From: Leadbetterella sp964563435
GTDB lineage: Bacteria; Bacteroidota; Bacteroidia; Cytophagales; Spirosomataceae
Reading direction: 5' to 3'
NCBI GenBank assembly: GCA_964563435.1
Contig: CAZLXI010000023.1
Span: 1-64,000 of the forward strand
DNA: 64,000 nt
The position numbers were made by a program, and so were the translations under genes. The notes under the pieces are model-generated. The model searched no databases. It was not told the origin of the DNA and saw only the letters and a list, made by a program, of their open reading frames with translations. Positions 1 to 10,323 of the stretch are shown here, in pieces; within the stretch, counting starts at the first letter, position 1, and the number at the start of each line of letters is the position of its first letter.

Positions 1-30
1 CTTATATGAACTTATATGCCTTATAGGGTT
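1..30. repeat. CATATAAG direct-repeat element, copy 1
   Basis: On the minus strand this reads as spaced copies of CATATAAG (TATAAGG, CATATAAGTT, CATATAAG). A near-identical arrangement occurs at 59400-59428. The first base of the window may cut the element, so its left limit is unknown. Function is unknown; it looks like a dispersed intergenic repeat. Confidence 0.55.
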
Positions 31-47
31 CAAAAATCCACTTCAAA

Positions 48-97
48 ATATCCCCCATTTTCGCTATTGCCGCCTATCCCCCGCCGCCCCAACTTTG
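48..97 (+). promoter_or_regulatory. Shared regulated promoter, copy 1 (surface operon)
   Basis: The segment 48-69 contains ATCCCCCATTTTCGCTATT followed by G. Exactly 20 bp downstream of its terminal ATTG (66-69) is CAACTTTG (90-97), a match to the Bacteroidota -7 box TAnnTTTG except for its first base. The same layout and spacing occur at 10251-10300 and 18132-18181. I infer that the conserved upstream block, which overlaps the -33 position, is the site of a shared activator, most simply the response regulator encoded at 18197-18844. Confidence 0.6.
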
Positions 98-116
98 CAG
101 TGGTAATCAATAGCCT

Positions 117-1793
117 ATGAAAAAACTGACCTGCCTCCTGATCCTGATCACTACGCTGGAAACGGTGGCTCAGGATGTTTCGGGCCTGGCATCGCAAAAA
201 CCCTTCGACATCCGGGGTTCTTTCGATGTCCGGTTGATCGGGTATTCTGCCAACGGAATGGCCGCGCGTAGAAGTCCGTTTTCATACGTGATTTCCGGGA
301 GCCCTACCCTGAGTATCTACGGCATCGCTGTACCGCTTTCCTTTACCTACAGCGAGCAGCAACGATCTTTCAGTCAGCCCTTTAACCAGTTCGGAATGAG
401 CCCCACTTATAAATGGATCACCGTTCACGGAGGCTACCGTAACGTAAGCTTTTCTCCCTATACGCTGGCCGGGCACACCCTGCTGGGCGGCGGAGTGGAG
501 CTGAGGCCCGGTAAGCTGCGCCTGGGTTTTATGACCGGCCGTCTTAACCGCGCCACCACCATCGACACCACCACCGGAGCCCTGCAGCCTTTCAGCTTTT
601 CAAGACACGGCTATGCCGGAAAGATCGGCTATGGCACCGAGGCCCGCCATATCGATCTGAGCTTTCTGAGTGCCCGTGATAGTGAAAAAGGCTTCAAAGG
701 GGTTACAGACTCCAGTCTTGTTCGGCCCGCCGCCAATGTGGTGATCGGTAGTGAAGTAAAATACACCTTTGGCGGAAAGCTCTATTTATTTGCCGATGCC
801 GGCCTGAGCATTTACACCCGTGACCGTCACTCCACCCTTAACGTGGAGCTGGATTCGGCAAACCGCGGACTGAATTTCCTCAGAGGGCTGATCCCGATCA
901 ACGGCACCTCCGAATACTACCTGGCCTACAGCGGCGGGCTGGGCTATACGGCCAAAACCTTCGGTATAAAGGCGGCTTATAAGCACGTGGACCCTAACTT
1001 TCAGTCGATGGGTGCCTATTTCTTCCAGAACGACCTCCGCAGCATCAGCCTTTCACCTTCCTTCAACACCCTTCAGGGAAAGCTCCGGTTTTCAGGAAGC
1101 ATAGGTATTCAGGAAGATAACCGCAGGCAGCAGAAGCAGGCCACCACACGACGCATCATCAGCATGGCCAACCTCTCCTGGGACATCCATGAGAAGTTCG
1201 GGGTAGATGCCAACTACACCAACTTCTCCACTAACTCAGAGCCTACCGTCACCCTGCTGCAAAACAAATACCTGCTCACACAAACCAACAATAACGTTTC
1301 CGTTACTCCGAGGCTGGTATTCGTATCGCAGAATTATACCCACATGGTGCTGCTGTCGTATAACCTCAGCCATCTGTCGGACCTCAACCAGGAGACACAG
1401 ACCGACAATAACATCCGCTCTTCCATCGCCCTGCTGAATTATAACCTGGGTCTGAATGCCCTCGGGTTGTCGGTTAACACCGGCCTGAACTATACCGATA
1501 ACCGCCTGGCTATCGGCACCGTCAGCAACAAAGGTGTCACGCTGGGCCTGAGCAAGGGTTTCCTGAAAAACAAGGTCATGGTCAGCAACAGCAACTCCTG
1601 GATCATCAGCCAAATGCCGCAGGGCAACAGCCGTATCCTGACCCTGGGCGGAAACGCTATGTATGCCCCGTGGAAGGGGCACCGGATCAACCTGCGGATC
1701 AATTCCATGAATAATGCCATCGAACAGGAGGCGGCAGAGCCCCTGAAAAATTCCGAGCTCACTGCTGAATTAAGTTATACTTTAAGCTTCTAA
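117..1793 (+). CDS. Predicted outer-membrane beta-barrel protein
   Basis: The protein has 558 residues, begins with a clear signal peptide (about residues 1-19, ending in VAQ) and then consists of alternating polar/hydrophobic strands typical of an outer-membrane barrel. It ends in YTLSF, with the terminal phenylalanine common in such proteins. No enzymatic motif is visible. It starts 20 bp after the CAACTTTG promoter box at 90-97. The giant surface protein gene begins 4 bp after its stop codon, so the two are almost certainly co-transcribed. An obvious inference is that the barrel helps export or anchor that partner, but this is not shown by the sequence. No named family recognised. Confidence 0.75.
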   Translation: MKKLTCLLILITTLETVAQDVSGLASQKPFDIRGSFDVRLIGYSANGMAARRSPFSYVISGSPTLSIYGIAVPLSFTYSEQQRSFSQPFNQFGMSPTYKWITVHGGYRNVSFSPYTLAGHTLLGGGVELRPGKLRLGFMTGRLNRATTIDTTTGALQPFSFSRHGYAGKIGYGTEARHIDLSFLSARDSEKGFKGVTDSSLVRPAANVVIGSEVKYTFGGKLYLFADAGLSIYTRDRHSTLNVELDSANRGLNFLRGLIPINGTSEYYLAYSGGLGYTAKTFGIKAAYKHVDPNFQSMGAYFFQNDLRSISLSPSFNTLQGKLRFSGSIGIQEDNRRQQKQATTRRIISMANLSWDIHEKFGVDANYTNFSTNSEPTVTLLQNKYLLTQTNNNVSVTPRLVFVSQNYTHMVLLSYNLSHLSDLNQETQTDNNIRSSIALLNYNLGLNALGLSVNTGLNYTDNRLAIGTVSNKGVTLGLSKGFLKNKVMVSNSNSWIISQMPQGNSRILTLGGNAMYAPWKGHRINLRINSMNNAIEQEAAEPLKNSELTAELSYTLSF

Positions 1794-1797
1794 TGTC

Positions 1798-4700
1798 ATG
1801 AAAAGATTTCTCACTCCTTTCCTCCTGCTTTTATCCGTGCTGACGGTATATGCCCAAAACAGCGTAAACGTGACGGTGAACATCGTGCCGCCCTACTCCA
1901 CCCGCCTGAGCGACTACGCCAATAACCCCGGTAAGACGCTCATTACCCTCAGAAATACTACCACGAGGCCACTCGACGTCTATCTCCGGATCAACATCAC
2001 AGGGGAGAACGGCGTGCGGGTCTTCACCGATCCCGCCTACCGCGCCCCTGTGCCCGTAACCTTGCAGCCCGGCGCACCAAAGATCCTGAACGTCGCCGAG
2101 ATCCAGACCCTCTTTAATCTCAGTGACATCGCCTTTGTAGGCACCACTGCCAATGATATAGAACGTAAAAACGGTCTTCCCGAAGGGATTTATAGCCTCT
2201 GTATACGGGCCTATGACTTTACACGTCCCACGGTGCCGCTATCGGCCGAATCGCCCCTGGGCTGCACTACCATGCGCCTCACGCTCACCGAGCCGCCCAT
2301 CCTGATCCGGCCGATGGAAAACGAAGAGTTGACCGTCATGGAGCCGCAAAACACCCTGTTCTCCTGGACCCTCCCGGCCGGAGCCCCGCCGGGCACCCTC
2401 TACCTGCTGAAGATCGTGGAGATGTTTGACCCCAACCGTAACCCTAACGACGCCTTCCTGTCGTCTACAGGCCCCGCCTTCTTTGAAAAAGAGGTGATGG
2501 GCAACACCTATTTGTACGGCCCGGCCGATCCGCCCCTGGTCAAAGGCCGGAAATACGCCTGGTCGGTAAAGGCGCTCGATAAAACCATAAGAGGCGAACG
2601 CGAAGGCACGGCTTTCCGGAATGAGGGCCGCAGCGAGGTGCGGGCCTTTACTCCTAAAGCCGGGCCTGGCGGCATCGTGGCCGTCGACCGGGTAACCGGC
2701 AATGACAGGCCCCCGCTGGTCCAACAAGACGTCAGCCCGGCCTTTGTGATACAGCAGCTCAAAGGAAAGCTACGCTACTATTGGCCGCAGGCGGGCTCCG
2801 CTTCCAATACCAACAATTTCGGAAATTCCGCCTCGGGCGGGTGGTCGTCCGGAAATCAGTCGGGTAACCCGCCACAAAATCTGCAGGGCAATACGCCGCC
2901 GCCGGTCCAGGCCGGGCAAAACCAGAATACGGGTATGCTTCTTACCGGCAACAGCGGCGGCTTCGGAGGCTATCAAAACAGTCCGCTGGCCGGGGTTACC
3001 GTGCAGTTGGTCGAAGCCCTTCAATTTGAAAACCCCAGCATAAGCGGATCGCTCAGCGGTAGTATTTCCCTGCTGCCCGGCAACATTCTTACGGGTTACG
3101 AAAATTCGGCTACCGTCAGCGGAAACAGCATAAACCGGGCCGTGCTGGCCACAGCCGTGACGGATGCGGGCGGTAATTTCTCCTTCAACGTTCCCGGTCT
3201 TGACGACCTTGATTTCGGATGGAAACAGACCCGTATCGGCACGAGCGGAGGTGAATTTTATTACTCGATCACAGGCCGGTCACGAAAAGTGCTGATGGTC
3301 AGGATCGGGTCTCCTGCCTCATCCTATTTTGCCCAACCCATACAGTTTACCTTCGGTATCCCGGGGCACCAGGATATGGGAACATTTTACAGCCGGGTGC
3401 GAACCTTCAACCCTACCGTACTGGTGGCGGAGAAAAACAACTGGAATCTCACCAAAGACAACATGGAAGTACTGATCGTACGCAAAAATCCGCGCCCCTA
3501 CTACATCCCTAAAGACGAAGGCAGCCCGGGAAATTTCAGCGATCCGGAAACCCACGGCTATCTCAACTACGAAATTGTGGCGAAAGCCACCACCGATGCC
3601 AACGGCCGGGCTACTTTCAGAAACATTGTGGTCTATTATTGTTATAATAACGAAAGTCCTTACATGATCTTCGTCCGGCCTAAGAACGAAAACACCACCT
3701 CCTTTAGCCTGAAAAGCGTATTTCCCAACGGACAAAACCTGAGATATGCCAGCGTAGGAGACTACAATAATCCCACATGCTTTAATATCAACTGGTCTAC
3801 CCATCAACTGGCGGAATCCTGTTACAGCAACAATTGCCTCGGAGCGCTTAGTAATATCAATAACGGAGGATACAGCCTTCCCGGCCAGGATCCTTCCTTT
3901 GCCAACTTCACCTTTGCCCCTGTTTCCCCCTGGCACCCGAGAATATATGCCCAGGTAAAAAATACCCGGGCGGGAAATGATAATGAGGCGGGCCTGGCTC
4001 AAAATGAGCCGGGCGCTATCTGGGCCCTGTGGCGTATCAACCTGCCCACGGCTGAAAAGGCCAGGAATATTGCCGCTAACGGCAAGTGGGGCGAGCTTTT
4101 AGAAGAGAGCCAGACCAGCTTCAACTGGCTATCCGGCCAGCTTTCCAATAACGGTCTGCCCCTGCAATTGGAAAAAGTGGGAGTAACCGGAAATGACGGA
4201 CGCATAGACGCAAAAAACCTTCCGGTAGAATATTACAACACGGTACAAAAGGGGTATTTCTGGGCATTATCTGTAGAAAAGAATGGTTTTAAACCCGCTT
4301 TTAAAGCGGTCAACAGGAATGTGGCGCCTACCGTGGGTGATATGGCGCCCGCCCTGTTCGGAGTGGCCTATAATGAGGATATCCTGTTCCTCGAGCCCAA
4401 GGGAGAGATCAAAGTAAGGCTGGTCAACGAAGAAGGGATCCCCATCAAAGGGCAGGTACACTATTTTGATCCGGCTACCGGGCAAACCGGTAATATGGTC
4501 AATATATCGGCTAACGGCGGATATTATTCCGTGCATCTTCCTTCCGGCAATAACCGCAGGCTGATGATACTGCCCCATAACACCAATCTGTACCAGGCCG
4601 ATACGGTCATCCTGAATGTGCCTGCCAACCAGGTCATTCAAAGAGACCTGGAGGTGAAATACAAGCTCCACCGCATTCATTTTAAAATAGAGGGTACGGA

Positions 4701-7700
4701 CATCGGCTCCACAGCCCTGGCGGGAGTAAAAATAAGCCTCACCGGTGTGCCGCAGGCCAATGTTACCCTATACCCCAACATCCACAGCCCTTATATTAAC
4801 CAGGGAGTACAATCTAATGCCCCGATAAATATAGAAATGAATCCCCAGGGCAACCCTCAGAACAACCCGGGCCTGATCCAGGCCAATAATTCCCTGCCGG
4901 AGCTCCTGGGGCCCTTCGACCGCATCACCAACAGTGCGGGCCGGGCCGATTTTGCTTTCCGGAATGCAGGAAGCGAATTTATCTTCCGGATCCAGGGGCC
5001 CGCGGGGGCGGATTACGTGGTGGTAGATAAGATCGTACCCAGCACCCCCTCCAAAAACTGGCAGGTGGTCATCGTAAAGCTGAAAAGGGGTCGGACGGTC
5101 AAAGGCCGGGTGACCGTGGGAACGGAAAACAGCCCGGTAGCGGGAGCGCGGGTCCGGGTGAAAGGCTCGGTACCCCTGATCGAAGTGTTTTCCAATGCGG
5201 CCGGCGAATATGAGATGAAAGGCGTACCCAGAGATACCCTACTTACCTTTACCGTTTCCAAGGGCGGCGAAGGACTGGTGGGGCTCGAATACAAAGAGGG
5301 GGGCAGCCAGGTCTATAGCTACGGTACGGTTTACGGCTATATTAACCACCTGAGCGGACCGGGCCAGCAGAACCAGTCGGGGTTTGTCACCACCATCAAC
5401 TTCCGGATGCGTATCTACAATGACATGAACCTGAATGAGCTTCTCGGCTTCCCTTTGGAGGTGACCAACCTCACGGAAACCGCCGGGAAGGTGATCATCA
5501 ATGGCTTACTGACCATACCGGATACCCAGGATAATGTATTTAAAATCACCGGTACCAATGCCAATAACCAGGGCCTCCGTACGCTGGATATTGCCAATAC
5601 CACGCTGGTGGCCGATTCCAGGAGAGATTCTGCCAACATTCCCTATTGCAGGCCGGCCACGCTGCCGGTGGTCACCGAGATCAACGAACAGTCCATCACC
5701 CTGTACGGGTCCTATACCTCGCTTCTGCAGGGCGAAAATAATAACGGCCCCATAGTGGTCAATAAATACGGCAGCGGTCAGCAGGAACAGGGCGCCGTGA
5801 TGGGCCGGGTGTCGGTCAGCGCCACCTCCTTCAACAGCAACATCTTCCGCTACCGCGAAAACGAAGAGATGTTCCTCAAAAGGCCCGGCGCCAATACCCT
5901 GCAGCTGCCGGTGTTTACCTCCTCAGGCATAGCCATTGTGGGCGGAAGCAGCGGCATACCGGTGGTCAACGGCCAGGGGAATGACTTCCGCTATACCCTG
6001 AATTACAATACCGACTCGTTCACGGCCATCGCCCGGGCACAAACTTCCCGGCTGTACAAAGATTCGGTAGTACTCGACACCCGGCTGCAAACCAGTATGG
6101 AGCACATTACTCCCGCCAACCTCGACCTGCCGGTAGGAAAAGTGCTCATCAACAGCCAGCACCAGCTGACCGGCTTTAACAATACGGTACAAAAACACAT
6201 CCCCATGGGCCGGTTCAGCATGGACATCACCCGGGTGACCGGCAATAACAGCGGCATCTACCTGCGGGGCACTATTCATGCGCTGGGCCTCGACCTGCCC
6301 TTTAGCCAGGCCCTGCTGCATACCGACAGGATCCATGTCCCCCAGGGCTCGCTGGAGGTGAGTCAGCTGACTTTACTCGGCAACATCCCGGTAAATGTTA
6401 CGGCCGATGCCACCTTCGGCTACAGTGGCCCGGAACAGGCCTGGTACCTGTCGATCACCGCCAATGATAACAGCGTGACGGCCGCCAGCATCTCCGGACA
6501 GCACCTGAGCGGGGTAAATAATGACGCCCGGATCAATTTCAGCTCGCTGTGGTTTTTCAGTAATGGCCAGCAGGAGCTCTTTCTGAACAATACCGTACCC
6601 ACCCTCACCGTCCATAATGCCGCCCGCATGTATGTACAAAGTGTAGAGCTGAGCGAGGATATATTTGCACTGAACGGTTCCCTGGATCTGGGCATACCCG
6701 ACTTGCCGTCTCACAATACAGGCCTGCTGTATAGCCGCACCGGGAATAACACACCGCCCCCCCTGACTTTAAGGCCTTTCGCCATGAGCCCGGTACTGGT
6801 GCAGGGCGTAAGATGGCATTTCGATCACGGAGACAGCCGGAGCATCAGCTTCAGTCAAAGCAAAATAGAACTTAAAGGCCACCTCGAGAGCGAAAACACC
6901 CGCGTATTCAAAGGTATCCGCTACACCCTCACCAAAACCAACCTGGATGCCAATCAATTGGCCGGGAACCTGCGGACGGAACTGGATGTGGATGCGGGGC
7001 AGTCTGTCATGATGGGAGGCAGTGACAACGGCCGGATCACGGTTTCGGCGATCACGGGGAAAATGTCGGTCAGTAACGGGGCCTGGTCCATCTTCACTTT
7101 TGATGGTGATATGCCTGAAGAAATGGGCTTCCAAGGAAATGCCAAAAGGATGTCTTTCGCGGCCGAAAACCACCTGTCGGTGCGGAATTCTTCGATACAG
7201 CTGAAAAAAGTGGATACCCCCTTCGGGAACCTGACCATGACCTATGACATTCAGCGATTCCGGCTACTGGGCCGGCTTCACTACGAAGGCGACATGTCAG
7301 CCGTACGGGTAAATGCCGAAGTCGAGTTTGCCATAGACCAGTACGGATATTATTTCCTGTCAGCCGCCCACATGACCATGAGCAACCCCACGGTTGGTGC
7401 CCAGGGTCTGCTGCTGTTCGGGAACTATAGACACCAGGCCAGTGACCGGCGTGCGGCCATAGAGGCCATCATCCGCGAGAAGAGCTATTATTCGCAGAAT
7501 ATGCAGGGTGAGCTGCCGAAAGGATATACTGACCTCACGGAGTTGAACGGCTTCTTTATGGAAGTAGGTGCGGAGATCCCCGTCCCCATCATTCCCAGCT
7601 TCGATATTGACCTCGGGGTGATCCAGGCCCGTCTGAAAGTGACGGTGACCGGTGACGTCCGCTTCGGCATCAACTTCGGTGATACGGACTCTTACTCTAT

Positions 7701-8040
7701 GGGCATGAGCGTATTTGTGAATGCAGAGTTTGATCTGGGCTTTACGGTAGGGGTAGCCTGTGCAGGCCTCGAGATCAGGGTCAGTGCGGGGGTAAATATG
7801 GATGGTACGTACTGGAATAACGGGAACTACAGCCTGGTAGTGAGTGGTTATCTCTCGCTCTCGGGGATGGCGTATACCGGGGTTTCGCCCGGACTACTGC
7901 CTACCTGTGACAGCAACTGCGACGGGCTTTGCGTAAAAACAGAAGCCTCCGGTACCGTCCGGCTGGACGCCATCGGCACGGTGACCCATAACAATTCCGA
8001 TTTTGAGCTCCGGCTCAGTTCCAATTCGTTTGAAGATTAA
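1798..8040 (+). CDS. Giant exported surface protein, TANFOR-like N-terminus
   Basis: The product has 2080 residues with a signal peptide at about 1-20 (ends VYAQ). The N-terminal 300 residues resemble the domain found in Bacteroidota proteins called TANFOR (family assignment from memory, moderate certainty). A G/N/Q/P-rich linker follows at about 335-395. Several carboxypeptidase-regulatory-like beta modules can be seen, the clearest at about 1099-1160 (VKGRVTVGTENSPVAGARVRV). The last third is strand-rich, and a cysteine cluster (TCDSNCDGLC) lies near residues 2034-2045. The protein is the second gene of the unit driven from 48-97 and probably lies at the cell surface or in the outer membrane. 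No type IX secretion C-terminal domain is evident. Function unknown; an adhesin or structural role is a guess. Confidence 0.8.
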   Translation: MKRFLTPFLLLLSVLTVYAQNSVNVTVNIVPPYSTRLSDYANNPGKTLITLRNTTTRPLDVYLRINITGENGVRVFTDPAYRAPVPVTLQPGAPKILNVAEIQTLFNLSDIAFVGTTANDIERKNGLPEGIYSLCIRAYDFTRPTVPLSAESPLGCTTMRLTLTEPPILIRPMENEELTVMEPQNTLFSWTLPAGAPPGTLYLLKIVEMFDPNRNPNDAFLSSTGPAFFEKEVMGNTYLYGPADPPLVKGRKYAWSVKALDKTIRGEREGTAFRNEGRSEVRAFTPKAGPGGIVAVDRVTGNDRPPLVQQDVSPAFVIQQLKGKLRYYWPQAGSASNTNNFGNSASGGWSSGNQSGNPPQNLQGNTPPPVQAGQNQNTGMLLTGNSGGFGGYQNSPLAGVTVQLVEALQFENPSISGSLSGSISLLPGNILTGYENSATVSGNSINRAVLATAVTDAGGNFSFNVPGLDDLDFGWKQTRIGTSGGEFYYSITGRSRKVLMVRIGSPASSYFAQPIQFTFGIPGHQDMGTFYSRVRTFNPTVLVAEKNNWNLTKDNMEVLIVRKNPRPYYIPKDEGSPGNFSDPETHGYLNYEIVAKATTDANGRATFRNIVVYYCYNNESPYMIFVRPKNENTTSFSLKSVFPNGQNLRYASVGDYNNPTCFNINWSTHQLAESCYSNNCLGALSNINNGGYSLPGQDPSFANFTFAPVSPWHPRIYAQVKNTRAGNDNEAGLAQNEPGAIWALWRINLPTAEKARNIAANGKWGELLEESQTSFNWLSGQLSNNGLPLQLEKVGVTGNDGRIDAKNLPVEYYNTVQKGYFWALSVEKNGFKPAFKAVNRNVAPTVGDMAPALFGVAYNEDILFLEPKGEIKVRLVNEEGIPIKGQVHYFDPATGQTGNMVNISANGGYYSVHLPSGNNRRLMILPHNTNLYQADTVILNVPANQVIQRDLEVKYKLHRIHFKIEGTDIGSTALAGVKISLTGVPQANVTLYPNIHSPYINQGVQSNAPINIEMNPQGNPQNNPGLIQANNSLPELLGPFDRITNSAGRADFAFRNAGSEFIFRIQGPAGADYVVVDKIVPSTPSKNWQVVIVKLKRGRTVKGRVTVGTENSPVAGARVRVKGSVPLIEVFSNAAGEYEMKGVPRDTLLTFTVSKGGEGLVGLEYKEGGSQVYSYGTVYGYINHLSGPGQQNQSGFVTTINFRMRIYNDMNLNELLGFPLEVTNLTETAGKVIINGLLTIPDTQDNVFKITGTNANNQGLRTLDIANTTLVADSRRDSANIPYCRPATLPVVTEINEQSITLYGSYTSLLQGENNNGPIVVNKYGSGQQEQGAVMGRVSVSATSFNSNIFRYRENEEMFLKRPGANTLQLPVFTSSGIAIVGGSSGIPVVNGQGNDFRYTLNYNTDSFTAIARAQTSRLYKDSVVLDTRLQTSMEHITPANLDLPVGKVLINSQHQLTGFNNTVQKHIPMGRFSMDITRVTGNNSGIYLRGTIHALGLDLPFSQALLHTDRIHVPQGSLEVSQLTLLGNIPVNVTADATFGYSGPEQAWYLSITANDNSVTAASISGQHLSGVNNDARINFSSLWFFSNGQQELFLNNTVPTLTVHNAARMYVQSVELSEDIFALNGSLDLGIPDLPSHNTGLLYSRTGNNTPPPLTLRPFAMSPVLVQGVRWHFDHGDSRSISFSQSKIELKGHLESENTRVFKGIRYTLTKTNLDANQLAGNLRTELDVDAGQSVMMGGSDNGRITVSAITGKMSVSNGAWSIFTFDGDMPEEMGFQGNAKRMSFAAENHLSVRNSSIQLKKVDTPFGNLTMTYDIQRFRLLGRLHYEGDMSAVRVNAEVEFAIDQYGYYFLSAAHMTMSNPTVGAQGLLLFGNYRHQASDRRAAIEAIIREKSYYSQNMQGELPKGYTDLTELNGFFMEVGAEIPVPIIPSFDIDLGVIQARLKVTVTGDVRFGINFGDTDSYSMGMSVFVNAEFDLGFTVGVACAGLEIRVSAGVNMDGTYWNNGNYSLVVSGYLSLSGMAYTGVSPGLLPTCDSNCDGLCVKTEASGTVRLDAIGTVTHNNSDFELRLSSNSFED

Positions 8041-8133
8041 AAAACATAAAACCGTCATACGCATTCAGCTATCAGAAAAGGCAGGTCCGCAAACCGCCGA
8101 TAAATAATGCGGATAGCTTAAATTTTAACAGAT

Positions 8134-10119
8134 ATGAAAACAAAAGCATTTTGGGTCTGTGCCGCGCTGTATTTATTCAGCCTGCCTTCCTACACGCAGG
8201 AGCCCGTACATGGGGCTGCCCGTGCCGGGGCCAAAGGGATCTTCGTGATCGCCGGCTATGAGATCGCAGGAGGCAAACGTAGCGCTTACCGGGTAGAACG
8301 CCGCACCCGCGGCGAGAGCGCCTTTAAGCAGGTAGCCCTGCTGGAGGCCGTTGTCATGCCCGAAGTTTTCCGGCAAAACATGGCCCGCACGGAACAATGG
8401 CTTCCCTATCCGGTTTACCTGAGCGTGTTCAAAACCGACACCATCTGGCGGAAAGTGAAAGCAGCAGGCCATGTGAAGGTATTAGAAAATGTGGGGTACA
8501 GCATCCCCGTCATGGCGGGTTTCAACCTGCTCTGGCTGGACACCGAAGTAACGCCCGGCCAGGTCTATCAATACCGGATCACCGGCGTGGGCGACAACTA
8601 CAGCCTGCTCTCGGAAGAAGTGAAGTACGCTCCTGAATCGGTAGCCTCCACCCGCATCCTTGGGCATTTCTACGATAGTGTCCGGTATACCATGACCCTC
8701 TCTGCCAGCGTCGCCGGAGACCACAAACCCGTCTGGATAGAAGCCTGGCGGAGCGAAGAAAAGGGAAGGTTTGTGAACACACGGGCCGAGGTGACCTTCC
8801 TGGCCGTGAAAGACACCCTGAAATTTACCGTTCGGGATACCACCGCCGTACCCCACCGCCTGTACCGCTACTTTCTCCGGGGCTATGACGCCTACGGCAA
8901 TGCCGCCCCCGTGGCCGACACCCTCTCCGCCGCCTCACTGGATCCGGTCCAGGTGCCGCTGCCCGACCGGGTGAGCCTGCGGCCCGATTCGCTTAGGGAG
9001 AGCGTTACACTGGCCTGGACATTGGCGCATGCCCCCCTTATCAAGATGCTCCGGCTCTACCGCAGTACCAACTCCGTAGACGGCTTTGAGCCCGTGGCCG
9101 AGCTGTCGCCGTTACAGACCAGCTTCACAGATGAGGGCATAAAACCCGCCACCGCCTATTTTTACTACTTTGAAGTGGAATACAAAACTCTCGACAAGGC
9201 CGGGCGCAGCATTACCTACAGCACGGCCTACCGAAGCGGACGGCTGCCGTTCGCGCCTGTAGAAGTTACGGCGACAGGCAATAAAGAGGGGGTCTCCCTG
9301 AGCTGGCAGAACCGGGAAAGTGACACCAAAGGTTTCCATATCTACCGCGCGGAAACCGGCGGACCCTTTGAGCTCATCAGCGGACTGATCCCGGCCCGTG
9401 ACACGGCCCGGATCTATTCCTTCCACGACACCGCACCCGGTTTAAACGGCGGAAAATTCTATCATTATGCGCTAAAATCCATGTCCACCAGCTTCGTGGA
9501 AGGCCGCTTCTCCGACACCGTCTCCGCCCGGCCCCTGAAAAACATACCCGTGCCCAAACCGCCTATGGAGGTGGAGCTGAACACCACCGACGGCACCACC
9601 TGGGTCACATGGGATGACGTGTCGGCTTATGATGCGTATGTCACCGGCTACCGCCTTTTAAGAAGCCGGCGGCTGGCAGGAAAAGATAAATACAGCACGG
9701 ACACGCTCTTCTGCCCGAATAATTTCTATGCAGACTCCCTGCTGCAGGAGAGAGAAACATATCGCTACACGGTGGTGTCTCTGTCGTATCTGGGAGTGGA
9801 AAGCCCCGCCTCAGCGCCCGTGTATACTACCCTACAGGGTTCATTGCCCTCTCCGCCTGCCTCACTGATGGCCAACTCCACAAAAGGGGGAGTGCAGCTC
9901 ACCTGGGAGCCGCCGGCAGGTGCTCAGGAGCTTCAATACAACATTTATCGCTATGAACGCGGACAAAAACCTGTAAAACTGGCAGCTCTGGCCGGCGATA
10001 AAGAAAGATATATTGACAGCAAAGCACTCAAAGGCCGCCATTATTTCTACTATCTGAAATCACTGGCGGCTAACAAAACCGAAAGTGAGAAGAGTAATGA
10101 AGCAGGGGTAAGACAGTGA
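8134..10119 (+). CDS. Exported fibronectin type III repeat protein
   Basis: This 661-residue protein has a signal peptide (about 1-21, ends SYTQ). At least four fibronectin type III-like modules follow at about 270-350, 372-465, 472-560 and 571-655. They are recognisable by the repeated pattern V.L.W.......(Y/F).IYR....G....(F/Y).D......G..Y.Y.(V/L). The N-terminal 250 residues are related beta-rich sequence. It lies 93 bp after the giant protein gene, with no promoter of the 48-97 type in between, so it is probably the third gene of that unit. Its stop codon lies inside the hairpin repeat at 10112-10244. A binding or scaffolding role at the cell surface is inferred from architecture only. 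Confidence 0.75.
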   Translation: MKTKAFWVCAALYLFSLPSYTQEPVHGAARAGAKGIFVIAGYEIAGGKRSAYRVERRTRGESAFKQVALLEAVVMPEVFRQNMARTEQWLPYPVYLSVFKTDTIWRKVKAAGHVKVLENVGYSIPVMAGFNLLWLDTEVTPGQVYQYRITGVGDNYSLLSEEVKYAPESVASTRILGHFYDSVRYTMTLSASVAGDHKPVWIEAWRSEEKGRFVNTRAEVTFLAVKDTLKFTVRDTTAVPHRLYRYFLRGYDAYGNAAPVADTLSAASLDPVQVPLPDRVSLRPDSLRESVTLAWTLAHAPLIKMLRLYRSTNSVDGFEPVAELSPLQTSFTDEGIKPATAYFYYFEVEYKTLDKAGRSITYSTAYRSGRLPFAPVEVTATGNKEGVSLSWQNRESDTKGFHIYRAETGGPFELISGLIPARDTARIYSFHDTAPGLNGGKFYHYALKSMSTSFVEGRFSDTVSARPLKNIPVPKPPMEVELNTTDGTTWVTWDDVSAYDAYVTGYRLLRSRRLAGKDKYSTDTLFCPNNFYADSLLQERETYRYTVVSLSYLGVESPASAPVYTTLQGSLPSPPASLMANSTKGGVQLTWEPPAGAQELQYNIYRYERGQKPVKLAALAGDKERYIDSKALKGRHYFYYLKSLAANKTESEKSNEAGVRQ

Positions 10120-10244
10120 ATAACTAACAGTGAACAACTAACAGTGAATAACTAATAGTGAACAAATGATTTTGTCGAAGACAGCCTTTGAAGCGGATGT
10201 AACAGAATAAGCTAACTGTTCACTGTTAGTTGTTCACTGTTAAC
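10112..10244. repeat. 14-bp hairpin repeat element, copy A
   Basis: Four tandem versions of a 14-bp unit (consensus AACAGTGAACAACT) occupy 10112-10167. A core containing TTTTGTCGAAGACAGC follows, then an inverted arm (AACTGTTCACTGTTAGTTG and on to 10244). The arms can fold into a long stem-loop. Related elements lie at 18005-18128 and 18845-18999. The stop codon of the upstream gene (10117-10119) is inside the first unit. Possible roles are transcription terminator, RNA-stabilising hairpin or a miniature mobile repeat. Confidence 0.75.
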
Positions 10245-10250
10245 TTAACA

Positions 10251-10300
10251 ATATCCCCCGTTCTCGCTATTGACGCACATCCCTCCTCTACCCAACTTTG
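10251..10300 (+). promoter_or_regulatory. Shared regulated promoter, copy 2
   Basis: Contains ATCCCCCGTTCTCGCTATT (10253-10271), then G, then 20 bp to the -7-like box CAACTTTG (10293-10300). Apart from two bases it matches the block at 48-97. It drives the exported protein gene at 10324. Confidence 0.6.
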
Positions 10301-10323
10301 CAGAAACAAAAAACATTAAAATC

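Noticed and set aside
10270..10323. Earlier TTG start for the 10324 gene
   Set aside because: It lies within the conserved promoter block and would put 18 residues before a good signal peptide.
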